Source: Glutamicibacter uratoxydans (GTDB taxonomy: Bacteria; Actinomycetota; Actinomycetes; Actinomycetales; Micrococcaceae). Taken from it: a stretch of DNA of 64,000 nucleotides. Of the stretch, positions 44,701 to 53,285 are shown piece after piece. The stretch is from NCBI RefSeq assembly GCF_006539925.1, contig NZ_BJNY01000009.1, positions 1 to 64,000 of the forward strand, written 5' to 3'. The notes beneath the pieces were generated by a model. The model searched no databases and had not been told where the DNA came from. It saw only the letters and a list, made by a program, of their open reading frames with translations. Within the stretch, counting starts at the first letter, position 1. The number at the start of each line of letters is the position of its first letter. A program made the position numbers and the translations under genes.

Positions 44701-45485
44701 GCCAGAAGATGGCATTCCTCTCCGAGGAGCACGAGGGCTCGCGCATCAACTTCCACGATGTGCAGGTCCAGCCGCGCAGCGTCATCACCTCCCCTGAATG
44801 GTCAGGCTCGGAGCACGGCGGGCGGCGCTACACGGCGTTCGCCATCAACGTCGAGCACCTCAAGCCCTTCCACACGCTGACCGGGCGCATGCACTTCTAC
44901 CTGGACCACGACTGGATGCAGGAACTGGGCGAGACGCTGCCGATCTACCGCCCGCCGCTGGATATGCACCGGCTGTTCGGCGACGCAAGGCTGGGCGAGG
45001 TGGGCTCCCACGAATCCGGCAACGCCGAGGTTTCGGTGCGCTACCTGACCCCGCACTCCAAGTGGTCAATCCACTCCGAGTACCAGGACAACCTGTTCAT
45101 GCTCTCCCTGTCCCGCGGCGGCCCCACCATCTGGATGTCCCCGCAGGATGCGGCGAAGATCGGGGTCAAGGACAACGAGTGGATCGAGTCCTATAACCGC
45201 AACGGCGTGGTGGTTGCCCGCGCAATTGTCTCGCACCGCATGCCGGAGGGCACCGTGTACATGTACCACGCGAAGGACCGCACGGTGGATGTGCCGATCG
45301 CGGAGACCAGCGGCAAGCGCGGCGGCATCCACAACTCGCTGACCCGCATTTTGATGAAGCCAAGCCACCTGATTGGCGGCTACGGCCAGCTGGCCTGGGC
45401 TTTCAACTACCTTGGCCCCACCGGAAACCAACGCGACGAAGTCACCACAATTCGCCGCCGCAACCAGGAGGTGCAGTACCGATGA
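41766..45485 (+). CDS. narG: Respiratory nitrate reductase alpha subunit
   Basis: 1239 residues from ATG 41766 (AGGGAG upstream), the usual NarG length. Binds Mo-bis-MGD and the FS0 [4Fe-4S] cluster: His65, Cys69 and Cys73 in HGVNCTGSCSWK and Cys108 in RGCPRG are the cluster ligands, including the unusual His. Reduces nitrate to nitrite on the cytoplasmic side of the membrane. C-terminal GGIHNSLTRILMKPSHLIGG and the molydopterin-dinucleotide-binding region are present. No Tat signal is apparent, as expected. Overlaps narH by 4 bases. Confidence 0.97.
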   Translation: MTDRPNHTQPATDGPLANSLLSLGKFLRPGETSDDLRAMFLSGGRKGDVFYRDRWSHDKVVRSTHGVNCTGSCSWKVYVKDGIITWETQQTDYPSVGPDSPEYEPRGCPRGAAFSWYTYSPTRVRYPYIRDVLAQMYRSAKAEYSDPVEAWASIVEDPVKAKRYKKARGKGGLLRTTWDEAMEIAAAAQVYAIKKYGPDRIAGFSPIPAMSMVSHGAGSRYMNLIGGTMLSFYDWYADLPVASPQVFGDQTDVPESADWFNSQYLIMWGSNVPVTRTPDAHFMAEARYRGTKVVTVSPDYTDNTKFADEWVALQPGTDAALGLAMGHVILKEHYVDKRTAPFEEYMRRYTDSPFLVEIDEATGTPVPGKFLTAADLGLDDKENANFKPALLDVNGTARVPRGTLGHRFSAKDKGLWNLDLGDITPALSVMDLNSWDGTSAEISLPRFDLAPEVGQEHAGGSGVVTRGVPVVEIAGKKLTTVFDLMLAQYAVGREGLPGQWPEGFMDASTPGTPAWQEEHTGVPPEQAIRIAREFADTAEKSGGKAMILMGAGTNHWFHSDTIYRTFLALTMMTGCQGVNGGGWAHYVGQEKVRPITGYQQYAAAGDWNRPQRHTIGTAFWYLATDQWRYDGLPANSLASPLAKGQFDGRTTADCLVESIKRGWMPSYPTFNRNPLDLVDEAAAAGKEPAAHVVDSLNDGSLAYAAEDPDAPENFPRVVLVWRANILGSSGKGNEYFLKHLLGTDASVRAPEAGPGQRPVEMEWHDEAPEGKLDLLATADFRMTSTTLFSDLVFPAATWYEKYDLSSTDMHPFIHSFNPAIAPPWQTKTDFDLFGLMAKRVGEYSAKHLGVRKDLVATPLQHDTPDAMATIKGQVPDNAPLVPGLTMPKLAVVERDYTKLYEHWSTLGPLTGKLGMVTKGVKYQVEPEIQALRQRNGATPDGSVKLDTDQKACEMILAFSGTSNGRLATAGFKQLEEHTGQKMAFLSEEHEGSRINFHDVQVQPRSVITSPEWSGSEHGGRRYTAFAINVEHLKPFHTLTGRMHFYLDHDWMQELGETLPIYRPPLDMHRLFGDARLGEVGSHESGNAEVSVRYLTPHSKWSIHSEYQDNLFMLSLSRGGPTIWMSPQDAAKIGVKDNEWIESYNRNGVVVARAIVSHRMPEGTVYMYHAKDRTVDVPIAETSGKRGGIHNSLTRILMKPSHLIGGYGQLAWAFNYLGPTGNQRDEVTTIRRRNQEVQYR

Positions 45486-47119
45486 AAGTCATGGCACAGA
45501 TGTCGATGGTGATGAACCTCGACAAATGCATCGGCTGCCACACCTGCTCGGTGACCTGCAAGCAGGCGTGGACCAACCGCTCCGGCGTGGAATACGTCTG
45601 GTTCAACAACGTGGAGACCCGGCCCGGCGTCGGCTACCCGCGCACCTATGAGGACCAGGAGAAGTGGCGCGGCGGCTGGACGCTGAACAAGCGCGGGCGG
45701 CTCAAGCTGCGCGACGGCGGGCGCCTGCACAAGCTTTCGCGGATCTTCTCCAACCCGAAGCTGCCCAAGATCCACGACTACTACGAGCCGTGGACCTACG
45801 ACTACGACATGCTGCTGAACTCGCCCTCGGGCGAGCACACCCCGGTGGCCACCCCGAAGTCACTGCTGACCGGCAAGGACATGAAGATCTCCTGGTCCGC
45901 CAACTGGGACGACAACCTGGGCGGCTCGCTGGAGACCATGGCCCAGGACCCGCTGCTGGCAAAGATGAGCGAAGAGGTGAAGGCCGAGTACGAGCAGGCC
46001 TTCATGTTCTACCTGCCGCGCATCTGCGAGCACTGCCTGAACCCCTCCTGCGTCGCCTCCTGCCCCTCGGGCGCCATGTACAAGCGCCAAGAAGACGGCA
46101 TTGTGCTGGTGGACCAGGACGCCTGCCGCGGCTGGCGCATGTGCATCTCCGGCTGCCCTTATAAGAAGGTCTACTTCAACCACCGCACCGGCAAGGCGGA
46201 GAAGTGCACATTCTGCTACCCGCGCATCGAGGTGGGCCTGCCCACGGTCTGCGCGGAAACCTGCGTGGGGCGCCTGCGCTACATCGGCCTGGTGCTCTAC
46301 GATGCAGACGCCGTGGCTGCGGCCGCCAGCGTTGCCGACGAGCACGAGCTGCTCGATGCACAGCGCAATGTGCTGCTTGACCCGAATGACCCTGCGGTCA
46401 TCGAGGCGGCCCGCGCCGGCGGCATCCCGGAGGACTGGATCGAGTCGGCGCAGGCCAGCCCGATCTGGCGGCTGATCCGCGAGTACAAGGTGGCATTGCC
46501 GCTGCATCCCGAATACCGCACCATGCCGATGGTCTGGTACATCCCGCCGCTGTCCCCGGTGGTGGACGTGGTGACGAACTCGGGCAATGACGGCGAGGAT
46601 GCCAGCGTGCTCTTCGCGGCCATCGACAAGCTGCGCATCCCGATCGGCTACCTGGCCGAGCTGTTCAGCGCCGGAGACACCGCGCCGGTGGACCTGTCGC
46701 TGCGCAAGCTGGCGGCCATGCGCTCCTACATGCGAGGCATCTCGCTGGATAATGTGCGCGACGAGTCCATCGCCCAAGCGGTGGGCATGAGCGGCGCGCA
46801 GATGGAGGAGATGTACCGGCTGCTGGCCATCGCCAAGTACGAGGAGCGCTATGTGATCCCGCCGGCCCACGCCGAGCAGGCCCACGACCTGGAGGAAATG
46901 GGCTGTTCGCTGGACTTCGAGGGCGGGCCGGGCATGGGCGGAGCGGGCCCCTTCGGCTCCTCCTCCGGAGAACCGGTGCCGGTGGCCATCGAGAACTACA
47001 ACTCCCTGAAGAGCCGCCAGACCGCAGACCGCCCGTCCACCCCGGGACGCGTGAACCTGCTGAACTGGGACGGCAACGGCAAGCCGCGGGGCCTGTTCCC
47101 GCCTGAGGAGGAGAAGTGA
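45482..47119 (+). CDS. narH: Nitrate reductase beta subunit (iron-sulfur)
   Basis: 545 residues. Four ferredoxin-like cysteine clusters: CIGCHTCSVTCK (16-26), CEHCLNPSCVASCPSG, CRGWRMCISGCPYKK and CTFCYPRIEVGLPTVCAETC. In the third, Trp replaces the second Cys (C-x-G-W), the known signature of the [3Fe-4S] centre in NarH. It carries electrons from NarI haems to NarG. Start ATG 45482 overlaps the narG stop; narJ starts with GTG inside its stop. Confidence 0.97.
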   Translation: MKVMAQMSMVMNLDKCIGCHTCSVTCKQAWTNRSGVEYVWFNNVETRPGVGYPRTYEDQEKWRGGWTLNKRGRLKLRDGGRLHKLSRIFSNPKLPKIHDYYEPWTYDYDMLLNSPSGEHTPVATPKSLLTGKDMKISWSANWDDNLGGSLETMAQDPLLAKMSEEVKAEYEQAFMFYLPRICEHCLNPSCVASCPSGAMYKRQEDGIVLVDQDACRGWRMCISGCPYKKVYFNHRTGKAEKCTFCYPRIEVGLPTVCAETCVGRLRYIGLVLYDADAVAAAASVADEHELLDAQRNVLLDPNDPAVIEAARAGGIPEDWIESAQASPIWRLIREYKVALPLHPEYRTMPMVWYIPPLSPVVDVVTNSGNDGEDASVLFAAIDKLRIPIGYLAELFSAGDTAPVDLSLRKLAAMRSYMRGISLDNVRDESIAQAVGMSGAQMEEMYRLLAIAKYEERYVIPPAHAEQAHDLEEMGCSLDFEGGPGMGGAGPFGSSSGEPVPVAIENYNSLKSRQTADRPSTPGRVNLLNWDGNGKPRGLFPPEEEK

Positions 47120-47817
47120 TCATCCCCCGCCTGTTCAACAGGGTCACCCCGAAACGCCCGCTGCCAGGAACCCTGGAGCCGGTGAAGATGGGCAAGCCGC
47201 AGCGCGCCACGGTGCACATGATCGGCTCGCTGCTGCTTGACTACCCGGACAACGACTGGTTCGACCGCCTCGAAGCCATCGAGGCGCACCTTGGCGGCAT
47301 CCCACCGCAGATCGCTGAACTTTTTGCCGGGTTCATCGACACGGCGCGGGCCACCGGCTCCACCGAGCTGCAGCGCCAGTACGTGGACACCTTCGATTTG
47401 AAGCGCAAGTGCAGCCTGTACCTGAGCTACTTCGCCACCGGGGACACCCGCAAGCGGGGCACCGCACTGGTCACCTTCATCGAGGCCTACCGCGCGGCCG
47501 GCTGGGACTTCTCAGCCGACGAGCTGCCCGACTACCTGCCTGCGGTGCTCGAGTTCTCCGCCAAGAGCGAGGATGAGATCGCCGAGGCGCTGCTGGCGGC
47601 CCACATCGAAGGCATCGAGGTGCTGCGCGCGGCGTTGGAGGCGATGCACAGCCCCTGGGCCGATCTGATCCGCACCATTACGCTGTCGCTGCCGCCGGTG
47701 GACGCCGAAACCCAGGAACGGGTCCTGGCGCTGGTCAGCGAAGGTCCTCCGACGGAAACCGTTGGACTGTCATTCCTTGGAAATCTTCCGCCATTCAGTC
47801 CTAGGGGGGACTCATGA
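47116..47817 (+). CDS. narJ: Nitrate reductase assembly chaperone
   Basis: 233 residues from GTG 47116. A helical TorD/NarJ-family chaperone: GSLLLDYPDNDWFDRLEAIE, LQRQYVDTFDLKRKCSLYLSY (the conserved YVDTFD..R region) and TRKRGTALVTFIEAYRAAGW. It is needed for molybdenum cofactor insertion into NarG and is not part of the final complex. The position between narH and narI with 4-base overlaps is canonical. Confidence 0.95.
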   Translation: MIIPRLFNRVTPKRPLPGTLEPVKMGKPQRATVHMIGSLLLDYPDNDWFDRLEAIEAHLGGIPPQIAELFAGFIDTARATGSTELQRQYVDTFDLKRKCSLYLSYFATGDTRKRGTALVTFIEAYRAAGWDFSADELPDYLPAVLEFSAKSEDEIAEALLAAHIEGIEVLRAALEAMHSPWADLIRTITLSLPPVDAETQERVLALVSEGPPTETVGLSFLGNLPPFSPRGDS

Positions 47818-48578
47818 GTACCGGATCGATCCTCTTATGGGTGGCGCTGCCCTATGCCTGCGCGGTGGTGTTCATCGTCGGGCATATCTGGCGCTACCGC
47901 TTCGACAAGTTCGGCTGGACCACCCGATCCAGCCAGACCTATGAGAACCGGCTGCTGCGCTGGGGTTCGCCGATGTTCCACATCGGCATCCTCATGGTCA
48001 TCGCCGGGCATGTGGTGGGCCTGCTGATTCCGCGCGAATGGCTCTACGCCATCGGCATCGACGAGCACATGTACCACTTGGGCGCCACCTGGATGGGCAC
48101 CGCCGCGGCGCTGCTGACCCTGGCTGGCCTGGCCATCCTGATCTACCGGCGCCGCACCGTCGGCCCGGTCTTCCTGGCCACCACCAAGATGGACAAGGTC
48201 ATGTATGTGTTCCTTGGCCTGACGCTGGGCTTCGGCACCCTGGCCACGCTGGTCTACCAGGTTTTCGGCGGCGGCTATTCCTACCGCGAGTCGATCTCCC
48301 CGTGGATCCGGGAGATGATCATCTTCCAGCCCCATCCGGAGATGATGGCGGAAGTTCCGCTGTTCTTCCAGCTGCACATCATCACCGCGTGCCTGCTGTT
48401 TGCGCTGTGGCCGTTCACCCGGCTGGTCCACGTGTTCTCAGCCCCGGTGGGCTACCTGTTCCGCCCGTACATCGTCTACCGTTCGCGCGACGAGTCCGGC
48501 GCCGGCAACCGCCCGGTGCGCCGCGGCTGGGACCCGGTCTCCACCCCGCAGGAGCGCAAGAGCAGCAGCAGCCGCTGA
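47814..48578 (+). CDS. narI: Nitrate reductase gamma subunit (cytochrome b)
   Basis: 254 residues, five membrane helices. Haem-ligand histidines are expected in LRWGSPMFHIGILMVIAGHVVG (two His) and in FFQLHIITACLLFALWPFTRLVHVFSAP (two His), as in NarI. It oxidises menaquinol and passes electrons to NarH. A ribosome-binding GGGGG precedes ATG 47814. A terminator follows. Confidence 0.95.
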   Translation: MSTGSILLWVALPYACAVVFIVGHIWRYRFDKFGWTTRSSQTYENRLLRWGSPMFHIGILMVIAGHVVGLLIPREWLYAIGIDEHMYHLGATWMGTAAALLTLAGLAILIYRRRTVGPVFLATTKMDKVMYVFLGLTLGFGTLATLVYQVFGGGYSYRESISPWIREMIIFQPHPEMMAEVPLFFQLHIITACLLFALWPFTRLVHVFSAPVGYLFRPYIVYRSRDESGAGNRPVRRGWDPVSTPQERKSSSSR

Positions 48579-48581
48579 GCA

Positions 48582-48626
48582 ATCTGGCCCGCCGACGCCC
48601 CGGCCCGGGGCGGACGCGGGCCAGAT
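48582..48626 (+). terminator. Terminator of narGHJI
   Basis: Arms ATCTGGCCCGC (48582-48592) and GCGGGCCAGAT (48616-48626) immediately after narI; the loop can itself pair through CGCCCCGG/CCGGGGCG. Confidence 0.75.
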
Positions 48627-48736
48627 CTGTATCCGCTGGCGGCGGCAGGCAATGCGGAAACCCTCCGCGTTGATCCGCTATGATTGTCGCTGTCAACGAG
48701 CCGAGCTCGGAAAGCTTAAACACCCCAGGGGGAATC

Positions 48737-49312
48737 ATGGAGGACCAGGTGTCTCCCGGAATGTTCAGCTTGGCATCCTCGGACCCTGAAGGGCACCTGA
48801 TCAACCCTGCTGGAATGGATGCTGAGGACCTCTCGCAGATCGATCAGATCATGCAGGAGCTCTCCCGCATGCGAGAGATAGAGCGCAAGATCATGCGCAG
48901 CACCCAGCGGTTCATGAAGCTGAACGAAACGGATATGCGGGCCATCCGCAAAGTGATCTCTTCAACCTATAACGGCAAGGCGGTGACGGCCGGCGACCTT
49001 GCCCGTTATCTCGGCATCTCCAGCGCGTCGGTGACCAAGATGCTGGACCGCCTGGAAGCAGGCAAGCATGTGGTGCGCAAGCCCCATCCCACCGATCGGC
49101 GTTCCCAGTGCGTTGAAGTGACTGAGGAAACCCACCAGGCCGCGCGGGAGCAGATCGGCCGCCATCATGCCCAGCGTTTCGAAGTCCTGCGTTCTTTCAG
49201 CCACAGCGAACGCGACGTGATCATCCGCTTCCTGGCCGGCACCTCGCAGGCCATGGAAACCAGCTTGGATTCTGCCGCACACATCGACGAGTCTTCGGAC
49301 TCGGACAGCTAG
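48737..49312 (+). CDS. MarR-family regulator
   Basis: 191 residues from ATG 48737 (GGGGGA six bases upstream). A central winged helix: FMKLNETDMRAIRKVISSTY, VTAGDLARYLGISSASVTKMLDRLEAGKHVV and the wing RKPHPTDRRSQCVEVTEE. Longer than typical MarR because of a 50-residue N-terminal extension. It lies between nar and the pigment locus and has its own promoter region, so the target is uncertain. Its stop codon overlaps that of the convergent SDR gene in a shared CTAG. Confidence 0.88.
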   Translation: MEDQVSPGMFSLASSDPEGHLINPAGMDAEDLSQIDQIMQELSRMREIERKIMRSTQRFMKLNETDMRAIRKVISSTYNGKAVTAGDLARYLGISSASVTKMLDRLEAGKHVVRKPHPTDRRSQCVEVTEETHQAAREQIGRHHAQRFEVLRSFSHSERDVIIRFLAGTSQAMETSLDSAAHIDESSDSDS

Positions 49313-50775
49313 TTCTGCTCAGTTTCTGCCTGGCGGATGATATTTCGCAGCATCCCGGTAAAAACCAGCCCGTGGAATGGGTAGACTGCCCACCAATAGC
49401 AGCGGCCCAGCAAGCCGCGGGGAAAGAATACGGCCCTTTGGACTAGCTCGGTTTTCCCCTCCGCGGATGTGGATATCTTGAATTCGAGCCATGCCTGGCC
49501 AGGCACTTTCATTTCAGCGCGAAGCCGCAACAGCGCGTTCGGCTCCAGCGCCTCCACCCTCCACCAGTCGACGACGTCTCCCAGAGAAAGCCTGCTGCGC
49601 GAACGCCGTCCCCTGCGCAGCCCGACTCCGCCGCCGATCTTGTCCATCAGCCCGCGCAGCTTCCACAGCTGCGGCCACGCGAAATAGCCGGTCTCCCCGC
49701 CGATTCTGTGCACCACCATGAACACCTGTTCTGCGCCGGCGGAAGTGGAGGCGCGGCGTTCATCGACGTAGGCGGTTCGGCCGGCCCATTGGGGATCCGA
49801 TGGAAGCTCTTGGGCCGGGGCAGAAACCGGATGGGCAGTGGCCCAGCTCGTTTCGACCGCATCTGCAGCTATTTTCTCCAAGGCCAGGCGGACCGCCTGC
49901 GGGTAATCGGTCAGCCCCTTCTCGGGAGGACGGATCAGCCCGTCGATCTTCCGGTCGGAGACCACGCAGTCATGCTGCAGCGACTGTACCAGCGCGCGGG
50001 CAAGGTTCCTTGGCAGCGGGGTCACCAGGTTCACCCAATGGGAGGCAAGCCTGGGTGTCAGCACCGGAAGGGCCCAAACGCGCGGCTCCCGGATTCCAGC
50101 AGCTGTCGCATAGATTTTCATCAAGTCGGCGTAGCTGTAGGAGCGCGGCCCGCCGATGTCGAAGGTGCCCGCCGCTGGCTGGTCCAGCTGCGCGCAGCTT
50201 GCCAAATAGTACAGGGCGTCCCTGACGGCGATCGGCTGCACATGGTTTCGCACCCATCGGGGCGCAGGCATGACGGGAAGTACGTCGCTGAGGTGGCGGA
50301 CCATTTCGAAACTCGCAGAACCTGAGCCAATGACCAGACCAGCCTGCAGGATCAAGGTCTTCGCAGTCTTGGCTTCGGAGAGGATCTCGCCCACCTTCAC
50401 GCGTGATGCCAAATGCTCGCTGAGCTCGCCGTCAGGGTGCAGGCCCGAGAGGTACACCAGCTGGCTCACTGCTTCCTGTTCGGCAACCTCGGCTACTACG
50501 CGGGCGCAGCGTTCCTCTTCGGCAGCGAAATGGCCGCTGCCAGACATTGAATGCACTAGATAGTAGAGCAGGTGGGCGCCGTGGCACAGTTGGCGCACCG
50601 CGGCCGGGTCGGCGAGCTCCCCTTCGACCACCTCGACTAAAGCCCTCCATGGAACATCCCTTAAACGGTTTGCATCGCGAGTGAGCACACGAATCTGGTG
50701 TCCTTGCTCCAGAAGCAGCGGCACCAGCCTTCCTCCGATATAGCCGCTGGCACCAGTTACTGCAATAACACTCAC
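49309..50775 (-). CDS. Atypical SDR oxidoreductase with DUF2867 domain
   Basis: 488 residues from GTG 50775, which overlaps the TspO-like stop (GTGA). The N-terminal NAD(P)-binding fold has the TGxxGxxG motif (VIAVTGASGYIGGRLVP), an HLLYYLVHSMSG segment, and YLSGLHPDG in place of the classical YxxxK, so it is an extended/atypical SDR of the YbjT-like group. From about residue 340 a DUF2867 domain follows (GETGYFAWPQLWKLRGLMDK, VDWWRVEALEPNALLRLRAEMKVPG, AVFFPRGLLGRCYWWAVYPFH). Encoded with TspO and opposite the crt operon, it may act on an isoprenoid or quinone, but no substrate is known. Confidence 0.85.
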   Translation of the reverse strand: MSVIAVTGASGYIGGRLVPLLLEQGHQIRVLTRDANRLRDVPWRALVEVVEGELADPAAVRQLCHGAHLLYYLVHSMSGSGHFAAEEERCARVVAEVAEQEAVSQLVYLSGLHPDGELSEHLASRVKVGEILSEAKTAKTLILQAGLVIGSGSASFEMVRHLSDVLPVMPAPRWVRNHVQPIAVRDALYYLASCAQLDQPAAGTFDIGGPRSYSYADLMKIYATAAGIREPRVWALPVLTPRLASHWVNLVTPLPRNLARALVQSLQHDCVVSDRKIDGLIRPPEKGLTDYPQAVRLALEKIAADAVETSWATAHPVSAPAQELPSDPQWAGRTAYVDERRASTSAGAEQVFMVVHRIGGETGYFAWPQLWKLRGLMDKIGGGVGLRRGRRSRSRLSLGDVVDWWRVEALEPNALLRLRAEMKVPGQAWLEFKISTSAEGKTELVQRAVFFPRGLLGRCYWWAVYPFHGLVFTGMLRNIIRQAETEQN

Positions 50776-51578
50776 TGTCGTCCCCTCCACGCACGCGCCG
50801 CGAGAAGAAGCGCGCCGACCGCCAGAATGGCTGCGGCGGCGAGGGCACTGGTTCCCACGAGATCTGACTGGTTGCTTCCATTCAAACGACTATGCCCGAT
50901 CCAGCCTAGTCCCCAGGCCATAGCCAGGGCCGCTTCTGGATGACCCCCGCTTTTGCCGGTGGCGGCCAGCCCAATCACGACTGCAGCCGCAATCAGGACA
51001 ACGGCTGCTGCTGGCGCCCACTGCCCCGAAGGGCCGACCCCCAGCGAGGCAAGCCACGCGGCAGTATTGGCAATGCTCGCAATCGACACCCAGCCCAGGT
51101 ACACCCCAAAGGTGGTCCACATGATCCAATGCTCGGTTCGAGTCTGAGTCTGGTGCTTTCCCAGCTGTGTAATCAGCCAGGCCAACGAGAGCAGCAAGAT
51201 AAAGATGACCGCCACGCTTGTTCCAAGCCAGCCGGCCTGAGCCACAAGAATCCACACCGCATTCAACAGCGCCGCTATTGATGCCGGAAGCCGGTATCGA
51301 GCAGCTGTTTCCGAGTGCCGGCCAGCAGGGGTTAGCTGGTACACCGCGTACACGATCAGCCCGCAGTAGACCAGGCTCCAGATCGAAAATGCTGGCGTCG
51401 ATGGTGCAAGCAGCGTCGAGTTCGGGCCGAGATATCCGCCTGATGCCTGCTGTATGGGAGTTCCTCCAAGAGCGCCATTGCCGAAAAATGCTCCGACAAT
51501 GGCAATTCCCATGGTTGCGGCTGTCATCAGTGCAGCCGGCCAACGGCTTGCGTTGATGCGTGAGGCTGTAATAGCCAC
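50772..51578 (-). CDS. TspO/MBR-related tryptophan-rich membrane protein
   Basis: 268 residues with about seven hydrophobic segments. AFSIWSLVYCGLIVYAVYQL, AALLNAVWILVAQAGWLGTSV and MWTTFGVYLGWVSIASIANTAAWL match the five-helix TspO/MBR family (tryptophan-rich sensory proteins), with extra helices at the C terminus. TspO proteins bind porphyrins or tetrapyrroles and regulate pigment genes in some bacteria. It is divergent from the crt operon and shares the control region with it, an arrangement also recalled from other actinobacterial carotenoid loci. Confidence 0.8.
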   Translation of the reverse strand: MAITASRINASRWPAALMTAATMGIAIVGAFFGNGALGGTPIQQASGGYLGPNSTLLAPSTPAFSIWSLVYCGLIVYAVYQLTPAGRHSETAARYRLPASIAALLNAVWILVAQAGWLGTSVAVIFILLLSLAWLITQLGKHQTQTRTEHWIMWTTFGVYLGWVSIASIANTAAWLASLGVGPSGQWAPAAAVVLIAAAVVIGLAATGKSGGHPEAALAMAWGLGWIGHSRLNGSNQSDLVGTSALAAAAILAVGALLLAARAWRGRQ

Positions 51579-51650
51579 GATCTATCTCCTTTGGCTCAAG
51601 CAGTGAATCTTGCGAAGGGGTCGACAAATTTTGATACTTAACCCATGATG

Positions 51651-51669
51651 TATCTAGATAAGCTAGATA
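51651..51669. promoter_or_regulatory. Palindromic operator between the tspO and crt operons
   Basis: TATCTAG-ATAAG-CTAGATA is a perfect 7-bp inverted repeat, within a longer partly symmetrical region bounded by TTGATA (51631-51636) and TATCAA (51667-51672). It lies 22 bases before the MarR start and in front of the divergent tspO. The likely binder is that MarR protein, by analogy with CrtR of corynebacteria. Confidence 0.6.
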
Positions 51670-51691
51670 TCAACTAGGCGAGTGAATTTCC

Positions 51692-52183
51692 ATGGTTACA
51701 GAATCGATAACCGATAGGCCCCTATGCAGCGACATCTTCAGGCACCTGCAAAGCCTCCTGCTCAGCTACTCGCTGCAGCAACATGAATTCGGCCAGCGCC
51801 TTGGACTGAACGATACAGATCTGGCCGCCGCCAACATCCTGCGCTTGCGGCGAACTCTCAGCGCCGGAGAACTCGCGCAAATGCTGGGGGTTTCCACCGC
51901 AGGGATCACCACCGTCCTCGACCGCCTTGAAGCCCGCGGATATGCCTGCCGCTCCAAGGACCCGGAAGACCGCAGGCGCACGCTCGTCGAACCCGGCCCG
52001 CTCTTCCCCGCTCTGCAAGGTCCGGGCACGTCGATTTACCGCTCGCTGCACCATTTTTATTTCTGCTTGGACGAACCTTCGCGGGACATTCTCCACGCGG
52101 CCATCGCACAGATGAATGCAGTGCTCGCCGATCGGAAAAGTTCCACTTCACCCGCCATGCAACCGCTGGAGCAGACATCATGA
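51692..52183 (+). CDS. crtR: MarR-family regulator of the carotenoid operon (CrtR-like)
   Basis: 163 residues. Winged helix: HEFGQRLGLNDTDLAAANIL, TLSAGELAQMLGVSTAGITTVLDRLEARGYA and the wing SKDPEDRRRTLVE. It is the first gene of the crt operon and its stop overlaps the crtE start (ATGA). In Corynebacterium a MarR protein CrtR represses crt genes and is released by geranylgeranyl diphosphate; equivalence here is an inference from position and family. The symbol is given on that basis. Confidence 0.8.
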   Translation: MVTESITDRPLCSDIFRHLQSLLLSYSLQQHEFGQRLGLNDTDLAAANILRLRRTLSAGELAQMLGVSTAGITTVLDRLEARGYACRSKDPEDRRRTLVEPGPLFPALQGPGTSIYRSLHHFYFCLDEPSRDILHAAIAQMNAVLADRKSSTSPAMQPLEQTS

Positions 52184-53283
52184 CCCTCAATACCGCCTCA
52201 GATCAGCACGTGCAGGACTCGACGCGCAACGACAAACTGGGATTTGCCGACCAAGAAACGCTCCAGCATATCGTCGCACGGCTCCAATCCATCGCAGATG
52301 CCGCGCAGGCTCGGACTTCAGCGTACTCGTCACTCGGCTCCGAGCTCTGGGAGCGCATCGGCGAATTTCTGAGCACAGGGAAGTTGACTCGGCCGGCTCT
52401 GGTGCTTTTGGGCTACCGCTCTTTCGGCGGGCACATCAACTCCAGGGCGCTGGACCTGGCCTGCGCCTTCGAGCTTTTGCATACGGCGTTGATCATCCAT
52501 GACGACATTATCGACCGAGATTTCATCCGCCGCGGACAGCCTACGCTCGCGGCGCACTACCGCGACATCGCCTTGGCCGCGGGCCGCAGCAGCTCAGATG
52601 CCGAACATGCAGGAAATTCCGCGGCATTGATAGCCGGCGATCTGCTCATCAATGAAGCAATAAAAATCGCAGCTCGCGCGGCATCAGGGCTGGAGAGCGA
52701 AGCGTCGGTTAATGCGTCTTTCGCGCTGGCCATCGAACAGGCCGGCGCCGGCGAGCTGGAGGATCTGATCTATTCCTTGAAGCCCCAGCCAGCCACCACA
52801 GGTCAGGTGCTGCGCATGGAAGAGCTGAAGACGGCAGGGTATTCCTTCCAGCTGCCCCTCCAGGCGGGAGCGCTCCTGGCAGGAGCCGCAGACGCCCAGG
52901 CCCAGACGCTGGGATCGATCGGCTGCCAGCTGGGAGTCGCCTATCAGGTAATCGATGACGTACTGGGAACTTTTGGCGACTCCGGGACCACCGGGAAACC
53001 GGTTGATTCGGATCTTCGCGAATTCAAAAGCACGGTGCTGCTTTCTTTGGCCGCCGAAGACCAGGAATTCAGCCAGCTGCTCGACGGCTACCGCCTCGGA
53101 CAGGTACAGGCCGAAGAGATCCGCAGGGCCCTGGATGAGCTGGGCGCCGAGAAATTCGCACGCCAGCTGGCCCACCAGCTGTGTGCCAACGCCACCCGCT
53201 CGGCGGTCTTCCTGCGCCTGCCTGTCCGGGCACAGCACATGCTGCACGATTGCACTCGGATGATCCTCCAAAGGAGCTGGTGA
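52180..53283 (+). CDS. crtE: Geranylgeranyl diphosphate synthase
   Basis: 367 residues. Trans-isoprenyl diphosphate synthase with both aspartate-rich motifs: FARM LIIHDDIIDRDF (Asp108, 109 and 112) followed by RRGQPT, and SARM-like YQVIDDVLGTFGDSGTTGKP near 265. It supplies C20 precursor for phytoene. Translationally coupled to the MarR gene upstream. The product chain length is inferred from pathway context rather than from the residues before the first motif. Confidence 0.93.
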   Translation: MTLNTASDQHVQDSTRNDKLGFADQETLQHIVARLQSIADAAQARTSAYSSLGSELWERIGEFLSTGKLTRPALVLLGYRSFGGHINSRALDLACAFELLHTALIIHDDIIDRDFIRRGQPTLAAHYRDIALAAGRSSSDAEHAGNSAALIAGDLLINEAIKIAARAASGLESEASVNASFALAIEQAGAGELEDLIYSLKPQPATTGQVLRMEELKTAGYSFQLPLQAGALLAGAADAQAQTLGSIGCQLGVAYQVIDDVLGTFGDSGTTGKPVDSDLREFKSTVLLSLAAEDQEFSQLLDGYRLGQVQAEEIRRALDELGAEKFARQLAHQLCANATRSAVFLRLPVRAQHMLHDCTRMILQRSW

Positions 53284-53285
53284 AG

